A DNA stretch of 64,000 bases from Candidatus Palauibacter polyketidifaciens. GTDB taxonomy: Bacteria > Gemmatimonadota > Gemmatimonadetes > Palauibacterales > Palauibacteraceae. The stretch spans positions 1 through 64,000 of the forward strand of contig NZ_CANPVO010000025.1 of NCBI RefSeq assembly GCF_947581785.1. The letters run 5' to 3'. Shown here piece by piece: positions 26,401 through 32,757 of the stretch (its first letter is position 1; each line of letters begins with the position of its first letter). The translations under genes were made by a program, and so were the position numbers. The notes beneath the pieces were generated by a model that was given only the letters and a program-made list of their open reading frames with translations, was not told the DNA's origin and did no database searches.

Positions 26401-27176
26401 TGGGCCGGCGGACCGTGCGCTCGACCGCAACCGTGGTGCCTCCCCACTTCCATGATCCGAGAGGGCAGCGCCTGCGGATCGCCGCCGAGGGGCGCCCACG
26501 CCGGCCCGGCGAGGCGCCATCGCAGCCGGCGCCCGCGGCCCATCGCCGGTCTCCGGTCCGCTTCGACGCCGCGCCCGCCCGCACCGAGCGCCGCGCCGGC
26601 TGGAACGTCGTGCTCGACTACGAATCGGACCCCGCCCCCGCCGACGTCATGCGCCAGGCCGGCCTCATCGACCTCAGCCACCGCGCCCGCTGGGATGTCC
26701 AGAACCGGGACATCCGGACCGTGCGGCCGTTCGGCCTCGACGTGCCCGGCACTCCCGGGGAAGTCGCGGTCCGCGACGGGCTGTTGATCAACCGGATGAA
26801 CGGAACCCAGGCCTCCGTCTGGCACGTCGGACCCGGGGCGGCGCCCGCCACGCCGGACGGTCCGCACTATACGGACACGACCGACTCCCACTGCTGGCTC
26901 GCCCTCCTCGGAGACTCCGTTCCGGAGGTGCTGGAGTGCGTCACCAACCTCGACCTCTTCGACCCTGCGCGCGCGCGGCCGCTCCTGACGCAGGGGCCCG
27001 TCCTGCATGTACCTTGTCAGATCGTCACCTGGCGGGACGACGCCGTCCTCCTCATCTGCAGCCGGGGTTACGCGCAGACTTTCGTCGAAGCACTCCTCGA
27101 ATCAGGCCGCCACGCGGGTCTGCACCCGGCCGGTGAGCGGCTCTTTACCGACTGGGTGCACGCGCTGGGGAACTGA
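23430..27176 (+). CDS. soxA: Fused sarcosine oxidase alpha and gamma subunits (SoxA-SoxG)
   Basis: About 1248 aa. Residues 15-110 match the N-terminal SoxA region (GFRWCGRTLEGFEGDTVASALWGAGVRTLGRSFEYHRPRG-type). The FAD/NAD-binding motif VAVVGGGPAGLSAALEAGRLG starts near 168. Residues about 630-1010 are the GcvT/aminomethyltransferase-like domain that binds tetrahydrofolate (FGLEAQNCLRAEKGHVIIGTE). After a Pro/Arg-rich linker (about 1010-1045), residues 1045-1248 read as the gamma subunit SoxG (DLSHRARWDVQ, NRMNGTQASVWHVG, VLHVPCQIVTW). SoxA and SoxG are normally separate genes; the frame runs through with no stop, so this is a genuine fusion. The start GTG overlaps the soxD stop. Confidence 0.88.
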   Translation: MSRLPPSPTERIDRSRPLGFRWCGRTLEGFEGDTVASALWGAGVRTLGRSFEYHRPRGLYDLEGEGSSQLVSIDGIPNQSAGTTPLREGMEVGAQNVRGDPRFDVYGLLDRLDRFMPAGFYYRLFHRPAWAARFFQERMRGLAGLGVLRLDVPDRGEHAERYLKADVAVVGGGPAGLSAALEAGRLGLRVCLFERRPWLGGHLDWRVRDGRSLAGEVSALADELERMEFVRVFRHAPVTGIWGENLLTGFQCRSTGRRAGSRTDSATAAAFDETHWECRARAVVVATGSIERPLVFEHNDRPGVTQVDTAIRLARTYGVRPGAAAVFSVGDDLGLEAAVDLASLGVDVRLVADARHEGHDEALVDALVEAGIDFRPGWAASRVRGRSRVRRVELAARTTTGAGSGASVGSRGGGTGDSLRVACDLLVASAGRQPDIGVLSCAGARFRRGERTRTFELERLPPDVFAAGGVLRLTDLEALTSSGRIAGLEAATACGANVASPLARERARLADRPGPARGSSIVRGPITERRLAPGRKAFLDFDEDGTWKNAAQSAAYAFDVPELAKRFGNFGLGPGQYRVPGQNLAMAMAEIAGRPVGSFAATTVRPPVIPPSLATLAGPNHDVHKRTPLHDDQAARGAVFRRAGPWLRARYFSEDRECLEEIRNVRENVGLLDSSPLGKFRIWGPDALRALQRVYVSDMTRARPGRCTYSAMCNDTGNVIDDGVVVRTGDDEFYFTTSSNRAGTTVEWLRFHTRYDGWDYNLVNLTDALASINVAGPNARRVLEKITRAELSDDAFPYLGCREIEVGDGVAARCLRLGFVGELSYELHVRASHARYVWDLLWEAGAEYGIRPFGLEAQNCLRAEKGHVIIGTESEQRVTLLDIGMGWLWDRGDTASGKVGAAALRYCEGQSGRLKLVGLRVDDPAGDAGAGAARDPAHRPEDGALVVDGDRIAGFVCTTRHSETLGWQYGLALVEDRLAERGRSLDLYESLGRRTVRSTATVVPPHFHDPRGQRLRIAAEGRPRRPGEAPSQPAPAAHRRSPVRFDAAPARTERRAGWNVVLDYESDPAPADVMRQAGLIDLSHRARWDVQNRDIRTVRPFGLDVPGTPGEVAVRDGLLINRMNGTQASVWHVGPGAAPATPDGPHYTDTTDSHCWLALLGDSVPEVLECVTNLDLFDPARARPLLTQGPVLHVPCQIVTWRDDAVLLICSRGYAQTFVEALLESGRHAGLHPAGERLFTDWVHALGN

Positions 27177-27198
27177 GGCGTTCCCGCGGGAACGCCTC
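27175..27198. terminator. Perfect 24-bp palindrome between convergent genes
   Basis: GAGGCGTTCCCG followed at once by its exact complement CGGGAACGCCTC. It begins at the soxA-soxG stop codon and lies 18 bp before the end of the convergent PLP-enzyme gene. As RNA the loop would need to open a few pairs, but a 10-bp stem remains in both directions. There is no T-tract. A bidirectional terminator is the simplest reading. Confidence 0.55.
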
Positions 27199-27215
27199 CG
27201 GTGCGATCCGGGAGC

Positions 27216-28343
27216 TCAGGAGGTGGCGGCGAGGGCCCGGTCCAGGTCCTCTTTGAGGTCCTCGACGTGCTCGAGGCCGACGGACATCCGGAGCAGGTTC
27301 TCCGGCGCACGGGTCGCCGCCCCTTCGACGGACGCCCGGTGCTCGATGAGGGAGTGGGTCCCCCCGAGGCTCGTGGCCCGGGCAATCACCTTCACGTTGG
27401 CCGCGACCGCGAAGGCTTCCTCCCGCCCGCCCGCAACATCGAACGATAACATCCCCCCGAAGTCCGACATCTGACGCGCGGCGAGCGCATGCCCGGGGTT
27501 GTCCCGAAGACCCGGATAGTAGACGCGCGCGACGCGCGGATGAGCGTCGAGGAAGCGGGCAAGCTCCATGGCGTTGGAGCAGTGCATGGCCATGCGCGCG
27601 GCGAGGGATTCGAGTCCGCGTCGCGTGAGCCAGGCGTCGAAGGGCGAGGGCACGAGGCCACCGTCCTTCTGGATCTTCCGCAGCGCTTCAAGCGTCCCGC
27701 CCGACTCGCGCACGATCACCGCGCCCCCGGTCACGTCGCTGTGGCCGCCGAAGTACTTGGTCGTGGAGTGCATTACGAGATCCATGCCGAGATCGAGCGG
27801 CCGCTGCAGGAGCGGCGTCGCCCACGTGTTGTCGCAGCACGAGATCGCCCCGCCCTCCCGCGCGATTCCGGCGATCGCCTCGATGTCGGAGATGCGGATG
27901 AGCGGGTTCGACGGCGTCTCCATCCACACGAGACGGGTGTGCGGCCGCATGGCCGAGCGGACGGCATCGAGGTCGGTCATGTCGACGAAGCTCGCCTCGA
28001 TTCCGCGCTCCGCGAACGAATCCCGGAGGAGAACGCCGGTCCCGTAGTACGCATCGTCCGCCGCGACGACGTGTTCCCCGGGCGAGAGCGAGAAGATGAC
28101 GGCGAACGTCGCCGCCATCCCCGAGGGGAACGCGACGGCTTCCGGCCCGCCTTCCAGCGCGGCCAACGCCGCCTCCAGCAGGGCCCGGTTCGGATTCCCG
28201 CTGCGGGAGTAGTCGAACCCCCCGGGGTACGACCCGTCCTCCCCGCGCTCGAAGGTGGTCGAGAGCGTGATCGGGGGCGCGATCGCCCGGCTCGTCCCGT
28301 CCGGGTCCATGCCCGTCTTCACCGCCAGCGTTTCGATTCGCAT
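27216..28343 (-). CDS. Cystathionine gamma-synthase/lyase-family PLP enzyme
   Basis: 375 aa; start ATG 28343 has GGAAAGG just upstream. Family signatures: DYSRSGNPNRALLE, AFPSGMAA, WMETPSNPLIRISDIEAI, and the PLP lysine Lys196 in MHSTTKYFGGHSDVTGG. The C-terminus carries LGGTHSLIEHRAS and LRMSVGLEHVEDLKEDL. Either cystathionine gamma-synthase, gamma-lyase or methionine gamma-lyase; sequence alone does not decide. It is not adjacent to the methionine operon at 34.5-39.3 kb, which has its own PLP enzyme, so a transsulfuration or degradative role is plausible. Confidence 0.88.
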   Translation of the reverse strand: MRIETLAVKTGMDPDGTSRAIAPPITLSTTFERGEDGSYPGGFDYSRSGNPNRALLEAALAALEGGPEAVAFPSGMAATFAVIFSLSPGEHVVAADDAYYGTGVLLRDSFAERGIEASFVDMTDLDAVRSAMRPHTRLVWMETPSNPLIRISDIEAIAGIAREGGAISCCDNTWATPLLQRPLDLGMDLVMHSTTKYFGGHSDVTGGAVIVRESGGTLEALRKIQKDGGLVPSPFDAWLTRRGLESLAARMAMHCSNAMELARFLDAHPRVARVYYPGLRDNPGHALAARQMSDFGGMLSFDVAGGREEAFAVAANVKVIARATSLGGTHSLIEHRASVEGAATRAPENLLRMSVGLEHVEDLKEDLDRALAATS

Positions 28344-28366
28344 TTCGACCTTTCCGGGGCTCTGGA

Positions 28367-28834
28367 TCAGCGTCGTCGGGCTCGGAGGGACCCGCCGATG
28401 AGGACGCCGACGGGACCGATGACGAGCATCGCGATGGGATACCATGCGGGTCCGTACGGGTCGCCGGAGGCGGAGAGGCCGGCGAGCGAGGCGAGGCTGA
28501 AGAAGACGAGAATCGCCGCCAGGACGCCGGCGTGGAGCCGTGGCGCGCCCGGAGCCGCCAGCGCCGCGAGGAAGCCCGCCAGGATGGTAACGGCGAGTCG
28601 CACGCCCAGACTCGTGAAGATGAACGCGGCGCCCGGAGCCATCTCCGGTTCCACGCCGAAGAGCGACAGCATCAGCCGCCCGCTAAGGACCGACCCCAGC
28701 GTCAGCGCGACGAACCCCAGGATGACGGCCGCGACGCTGCGTAAAATCGAGGCGTCGTTCATGCGCGACCATGTCTCGACCGCCTCGTCGAGGTCGGGGC
28801 GGTAGCCCGGAGGCGGCGACTCGGACTGCGTCAT
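28367..28834 (-). CDS. Small integral membrane protein of unknown function
   Basis: 155 aa. The ATG at 28834 has GGAGAGAGACGG upstream. Four hydrophobic segments can be seen (from ILRSVAAVILGFVALTLGSVL through to YPIAMLVIGPVGVLIGGSL), the first after a charged 30-residue N-terminus. No family recognised. It lies 23 bp upstream of the PLP-enzyme gene on the same strand and is likely co-transcribed with it. Confidence 0.75.
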   Translation of the reverse strand: MTQSESPPPGYRPDLDEAVETWSRMNDASILRSVAAVILGFVALTLGSVLSGRLMLSLFGVEPEMAPGAAFIFTSLGVRLAVTILAGFLAALAAPGAPRLHAGVLAAILVFFSLASLAGLSASGDPYGPAWYPIAMLVIGPVGVLIGGSLRARRR

Positions 28835-28967
28835 CCGTCTCTCTCCATGACGGGCAGGGCGATATGCGATGCCTTCCATTTGTCCATCGGTTCCCCCTCC
28901 CCAAGATTCACGCGCGTCTTTATGGTTCTCGAAGATGATACGACTCCCGGCCACCGAGCGAGTGACG

Positions 28968-29306
28968 ATGAATCCCGCCGCAACCGACACGCTGGACCTG
29001 CAGACCATCCCGGGCGTGGGGCCGAGCATCGCGCGCGACCTGACGGAACTGGGCATCGGCCGGGTGCGGGATCTCGAAGGACGCGACCCCAACGAACTCT
29101 ATGACCGCCTCTCCGAGCAGCGCGGCGTGAGCATGGATCCATGCGTGCTGTACGTCTTCCGCTGCGCCGTCTACTTCGCGGAGACCCACGCCGGGGAGGC
29201 CGGAAGGCCCGACCGCGAACTGCCGAGCGCCGAGCGCGAACTGCTCAAGTGGTGGAACTGGAAGGGCCGCGTCCACGCCAACGAGCGCCCCGGCGCGCCC
29301 GCCTGA
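28968..29306 (+). CDS. Cdd1-like helix-hairpin-helix protein
   Basis: 112 aa. TIPGVGPSIARDLTELGIGRVRDLEGRDP is a helix-hairpin-helix segment as in the Cdd1/pathogenicity-locus and mitomycin-resistance-like family, followed by the conserved DPCVLYVFRCAVYFAET and KWWNWKG. Expected to bind DNA or a nucleic-acid partner; biochemical role unknown. Followed 16 bp later by the alkyltransferase-like gene on the same strand, which suits a DNA-repair pairing. Confidence 0.8.
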   Translation: MNPAATDTLDLQTIPGVGPSIARDLTELGIGRVRDLEGRDPNELYDRLSEQRGVSMDPCVLYVFRCAVYFAETHAGEAGRPDRELPSAERELLKWWNWKGRVHANERPGAPA

Positions 29307-29322
29307 CGGACGATCGGTAACC

Positions 29323-29664
29323 ATGGCTTCGGATCTCCACGAGCGCATCTGCGACGTCGTTGCCCGGATTCCCGCCGGTCGCGTCGCCACCTACGGGCAG
29401 GTCGCCCAACTCGCCGGACTCGGCGGACAGGCCCGTCTCGTGGGCTACGCGCTCTATGCCTCCGACCGGCCGCTCCCCTGGCACCGCGTGATCAACGCGC
29501 GCGGCGAGATCAGTCCCCGCGGCGACTCGTACTCCGAGATGATCCAGTACCAGTTGCTCGCGAACGAAGGGGTGGAGTTCGACAAGTGGGGACGAATCTC
29601 GCTCAAGCGCTTTCGCTGGAACGGGGAGATGCCGCCCCCCACCGGCTCCTCGCCTCCCTCCTGA
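29323..29664 (+). CDS. Alkyltransferase-like protein (Cys replaced by Trp)
   Basis: 113 aa, only the C-terminal MGMT DNA-binding domain. The winged-helix (RVATYGQVAQLAGLGGQARLVGYALY) and the site loop are intact, but the active-site PCHR is PWHR at residues 52-55. This is the hallmark of ATL proteins, which bind O6-alkylguanine without dealkylating it and pass the lesion to nucleotide excision repair. The tail beyond residue 100 is Pro/Ser-rich. Confidence 0.9.
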   Translation: MASDLHERICDVVARIPAGRVATYGQVAQLAGLGGQARLVGYALYASDRPLPWHRVINARGEISPRGDSYSEMIQYQLLANEGVEFDKWGRISLKRFRWNGEMPPPTGSSPPS

Positions 29665-29678
29665 TTCCGGAGCGCCTT

Positions 29679-31250
29679 ATGCGTACGTTTGCCGCCTTCC
29701 TCCTCGTCGCGCTGGCCGCCGTCGGCTTCGAGGCGCAGTTGCATGGGCAGGAGACCCGCGTCGAGACCGCCAGCGGGAACGTCGACGGCGTCCTCGTCGA
29801 CGGCATCCGCTCCTACAGGGGGATTCCGTTCGCGGCGCCGCCGGTGGGGGACCGGCGCTGGAAGCCGCCCCAGCGGGTCGAAGCGTGGGGGCGGCGGACG
29901 TTGCGCGCGCACAGCTTCGGCCCGGAGTGCATGCAGACTCCGTACGGCGCGGGCTCGTTTTTCGGAGGTCCCCCCGCCCCGACGGCGGAGGACTGCCTGT
30001 ACCTCAACGTCTGGACCGGGGCCGCCGACGCCTCCGAGCGGCGACCGGTCATGGTCTGGATCCACGGGGGCGCGCTCACGCGGGGGTCCGGCTCCACCGG
30101 CATCTACGACGGGACGGCGCTGGCGGAGAAGGGCGCCGTCGTCGTCACGATCAACTACCGGCTCGGACCGTTCGGCTACCTCGCACATCCGCTTCTCACG
30201 GCCGAGTCCGAACACGGATCGTCCGGCAACTACGGCGTCCTCGACCAAGTTGCCGCGCTCGAGTGGGTGCGGGACAACATCGCGGCCTTCGGCGGGGACC
30301 CGGACCGCGTGACGATCTTCGGCGAGTCGGCCGGCTCGTGGAGCGTGAACACGCTGATGGCGACGCCGCTGGCCGCGGGCCTCTTCCACCGCGCCATCGG
30401 ACAGAGCGGGGGGCGCTTCGGACCCATGATGCGCCTTTCGGAAGCGCCGGAGGGCGGACGCTCCGCCGAGGAGATCGGCGCGGCGCTCCTCGGGGCGCTC
30501 GGGGCGGAGACCCTGGAGGACATGCGGAAACTCTCCGCCGCGAGCGTGATGGCGGGACTCGACACGCCGGCCGGACGCGGCTTCAGGACGGCGGAGAACG
30601 TGGACGGCTGGGTGCTGCCGACGGACGTGTCGACGGCGTTCGCCGACGGAACGCACAACAACGTCCCGGTGCTCGTGGGGTTCAACGCGGATGAGATGAC
30701 CTCTCTCTCGTCCCCGAGATCGGTGCCCGAGACGCTCGAGGCGTGGCGCGAGTGGGTGGCGGGCCGCGTCGGGGACGATGCGGAGCGCTTCGACGTCGCC
30801 TACCCCGTGGAGGAGGAAGGCGAGATCTTCGACGCCTTCATGCGGAGCCGCGGCGACGCGCTGTTCGGCATCCAGATGCGGACGTGGGCGCGGGCGTCGG
30901 AAGCCGCCGGCGCGGGTGCGTGGCTCTACTACTTCACGCACGAGCCGCCGGGACCCGCGAAGGACTATCTCAAGTCGTACCACGCGGCGGAGATCGTGTA
31001 CGCCTTCGGCAACGTCGGTCCCGGCGAACGGGAAGCCGCGGACCGCCGGCTGGCGCAGACGATGTCCTCCTACTGGGTGAACTTCGCCGCGGACGGCGAC
31101 CCGAACGGTCCCGGACTGCCCCCGTGGCCGGCCTACACGCGCGACTCCGAGGCCCATCTCGTGCTGGGGCCCACGGTGGAGGCGGGAAGCGAACTCCGCG
31201 ACGTCCAGCTCGACTTCTGGGACCGGCGCCTCCGCGCCGGGACGCCGTGA
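29679..31250 (+). CDS. Secreted type B carboxylesterase
   Basis: 523 aa. The ATG at 29679 has GGAG upstream and begins a signal peptide cleaved near LHGQ. Type B carboxylesterase features: EDCLYLNVW, the oxyanion HGGAL, nucleophile Ser207 in GESAGS, a Glu/Asp in the GFNADEMTS region and the catalytic His in KSYHAAEIVYAFG. The family hydrolyses esters, including p-nitrobenzyl and aromatic esters; substrate unknown. It ends 40 bp before the selenoprotein gene. Confidence 0.9.
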   Translation: MRTFAAFLLVALAAVGFEAQLHGQETRVETASGNVDGVLVDGIRSYRGIPFAAPPVGDRRWKPPQRVEAWGRRTLRAHSFGPECMQTPYGAGSFFGGPPAPTAEDCLYLNVWTGAADASERRPVMVWIHGGALTRGSGSTGIYDGTALAEKGAVVVTINYRLGPFGYLAHPLLTAESEHGSSGNYGVLDQVAALEWVRDNIAAFGGDPDRVTIFGESAGSWSVNTLMATPLAAGLFHRAIGQSGGRFGPMMRLSEAPEGGRSAEEIGAALLGALGAETLEDMRKLSAASVMAGLDTPAGRGFRTAENVDGWVLPTDVSTAFADGTHNNVPVLVGFNADEMTSLSSPRSVPETLEAWREWVAGRVGDDAERFDVAYPVEEEGEIFDAFMRSRGDALFGIQMRTWARASEAAGAGAWLYYFTHEPPGPAKDYLKSYHAAEIVYAFGNVGPGEREAADRRLAQTMSSYWVNFAADGDPNGPGLPPWPAYTRDSEAHLVLGPTVEAGSELRDVQLDFWDRRLRAGTP

Positions 31251-31290
31251 TGGCGAGGCGAGCCTCAGGACTACTGTGGGGAGTGCCGCG

Positions 31291-31950
31291 GTGAGCGGGT
31301 CGCTCTGCCGGCGACTCGCCGAGATCCGCGCGCAGAAGGAGGCCGCCCGACCGGTAGCCGCCACGGCGGTCATGCACGCCGGCACGGAGGCACTGCGAAG
31401 TTCCGGCATCCTCGACCGAATCCCCGGCGTGGGCGACCGGGCGCCGCTCTTCGCCCGCCCGAGCGTGGCCGGCCCCACGGTCCGGCTGAAGTCGCTCCTG
31501 AAGCGCGGCCCCGTGGTGCTCAGCTTCTTCCGCGGCCGCTGGTGACCGTACTGCCGCGAAGAGCAGGTCGCTCTTCAGTCGGTTCTTCCGGAGATCGAAG
31601 CGAAGGGCGCGCGACTCGTCACGCTCTCTCCGCAGCTCGCCGAGTTCGCCCGCGGCTGGGTCGAGGAGGACGGCATCGAGTTCGACGTCCTGCTGGACCT
31701 CGGGCTGGGGGTCGCTCGTGACTACGGCCTGACGTTCCGGGTCGAGGGCGAACTGCGCGCGCTCTACCGCGACGGCCTCGGCATCGATCTCGCCCGCTTC
31801 AACGGCGACGAATCCTGGGAACTCCCGCTCACGTCCACCTTCGTCATCGACCGCTCGGGGACCATCGTGTACGCCTCCGCCGACCCCGACTACACCGTCC
31901 GGGCCGAGCCGGCCGACGTCGCCGCCGCCATCCCGCCCTCCAACTCATAG
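31291..31950 (+). CDS. Selenocysteine-containing peroxiredoxin-like protein (in-frame UGA, UxxC)
   Basis: About 219 aa when the TGA at 31543-31545 is read as selenocysteine. The frame before it (from GTG 31291, after GGGGAG; GTG 31276 is an alternative) ends LSFFRGRW, and the same frame after it continues PYCREEQVAL. Peroxiredoxin-like proteins have F-RG-WCPYC here, so the UGA sits on the peroxidatic cysteine and gives UPYC (Sec85, Cys88). The downstream part is full-length family sequence: ARLVTLSPQ, DVLLDLGLGVARDYGL, STFVIDRSGTIVYA, ending in TAG 31948-31950. A hairpin with an AGGTC loop follows the UGA at bacterial SECIS distance. Expected to be a thiol/selenol peroxidase or related redox enzyme. 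A standard gene caller would split it at the UGA. Confidence 0.88.
31558..31576 (+). promoter_or_regulatory. Bacterial SECIS-like hairpin after the UGA codon
   Basis: GAAGAGC (31558-31564) pairs perfectly with GCTCTTC (31570-31576) over the loop AGGTC. The stem starts 12 nt and the loop 19 nt after the UGA. The core GCAGGUC matches the upper stem-loop of the E. coli fdhF SECIS, including the GU in the loop that SelB contacts. The right arm uses GCT and CTT codons, atypical in this high-GC gene, as expected if base pairing is under selection. Confidence 0.82.
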
Positions 31951-32072
31951 GTGCCTGCGGAGCCGCCCCCCCCGTCTCGATCAGCGACTCCGCCTGATGA
32001 CATCATTGACTGCAATGAGATCAACCCGCAAGTTACGTTTTGCACAAACTCCAGACTGACGGTGGTAGAGAC

Positions 32073-32318
32073 GTGGCGAGTATCACGATTCGGAATCTGG
32101 GTGACGGGGTGAAACGCCGGCTTCGGATTAGAGCGGCGGAGCATAATCGTTCCATGGAAGAGGAAGCGCGGGTGATTCTCCGCGAGACAGTCGGCCAGGA
32201 AAAGATGCCCGCGAAGGGCCTGGGGACTGCGATCCATGAACTGTTCGCGCCCCTGGGTGGCGTGGAGCTCGAGATTCCCCCGCGCGAGCCGATGCGCGAA
32301 CCGCCACGGTTCGACTGA
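32073..32318 (+). CDS. FitA-like ribbon-helix-helix antitoxin
   Basis: 81 aa from GTG 32073 with GGTAGAG upstream. ASITIRNLGDGVKRRLRIRAAEHNRSMEEEARVILRE is the FitA-type ribbon-helix-helix; the C-terminal GLGTAIHELFAPLGGVELEIP is the toxin-wrapping peptide. A perfect 11-bp palindrome TGATGACATCA at 31995-32005 lies about 70 bp upstream and is a candidate operator. Next to the FitB-like toxin. Confidence 0.9.
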   Translation: MASITIRNLGDGVKRRLRIRAAEHNRSMEEEARVILRETVGQEKMPAKGLGTAIHELFAPLGGVELEIPPREPMREPPRFD

Positions 32319-32327
32319 GTCGCACCG

Positions 32328-32750
32328 ATGTTCATCCTCGACACGAATGTCGTCTCAGAGTTGATGCGCGGGGTCCCGCAGCCTGAAGTGCTCGCATGGG
32401 TCGACGCCCGCGCGAGGCGGGATCTCTTCGTCACTGCGATCACAGAGGCGGAGATCCGAACCGGCATCGCCATCCTGCCAGCCGGCAGGCGCCGACGGGA
32501 TCTGGCGCATGCAGCAGATCGGTTCTTTGCGGACTTCTTCACGAACCGCGTGCTGCCGTTCGACGGTTCCGCAGCGAGGGCCTACGCGGAGATCACGGCC
32601 GAGCGACGGGCCGCTGGACGCCCGATCAGCCAATTCGACTGTCAGATCGCGGCCGTCACTCGTTGCCGAGGCGCTGCGCTGGCGACGCGAAACGTGAGGG
32701 ATTTCAAGAGCGCCGGGATCGAAGTGCTGGATCCCTGGGCTGACGTCTGA
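32328..32750 (+). CDS. FitB/VapC-like PIN-domain toxin
   Basis: 140 aa. MFILDTNVVSELMR, VTAITEAEIRTGIAILPAGRRR and FDCQIAAVTRCRGAALATRNVRDF are the diagnostic PIN elements of the FitB branch. Begins 9 bp after the antitoxin and ends 7 bp before the CocE-like hydrolase gene on the same strand. Confidence 0.92.
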   Translation: MFILDTNVVSELMRGVPQPEVLAWVDARARRDLFVTAITEAEIRTGIAILPAGRRRRDLAHAADRFFADFFTNRVLPFDGSAARAYAEITAERRAAGRPISQFDCQIAAVTRCRGAALATRNVRDFKSAGIEVLDPWADV

Positions 32751-32757
32751 GGACGCC

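Noticed and set aside
23124-27008. 1294-codon minus-strand open frame
   Set aside because: Antisense to soxD and soxA-soxG; composition is that of a complement shadow.
31276-31545. Reading the peroxiredoxin-like gene as a truncated pseudogene
   Set aside because: Both sides of the UGA read in the same frame with full family similarity, no other disruption is present, the UGA falls on the redox Cys position, and a SECIS-like hairpin follows.
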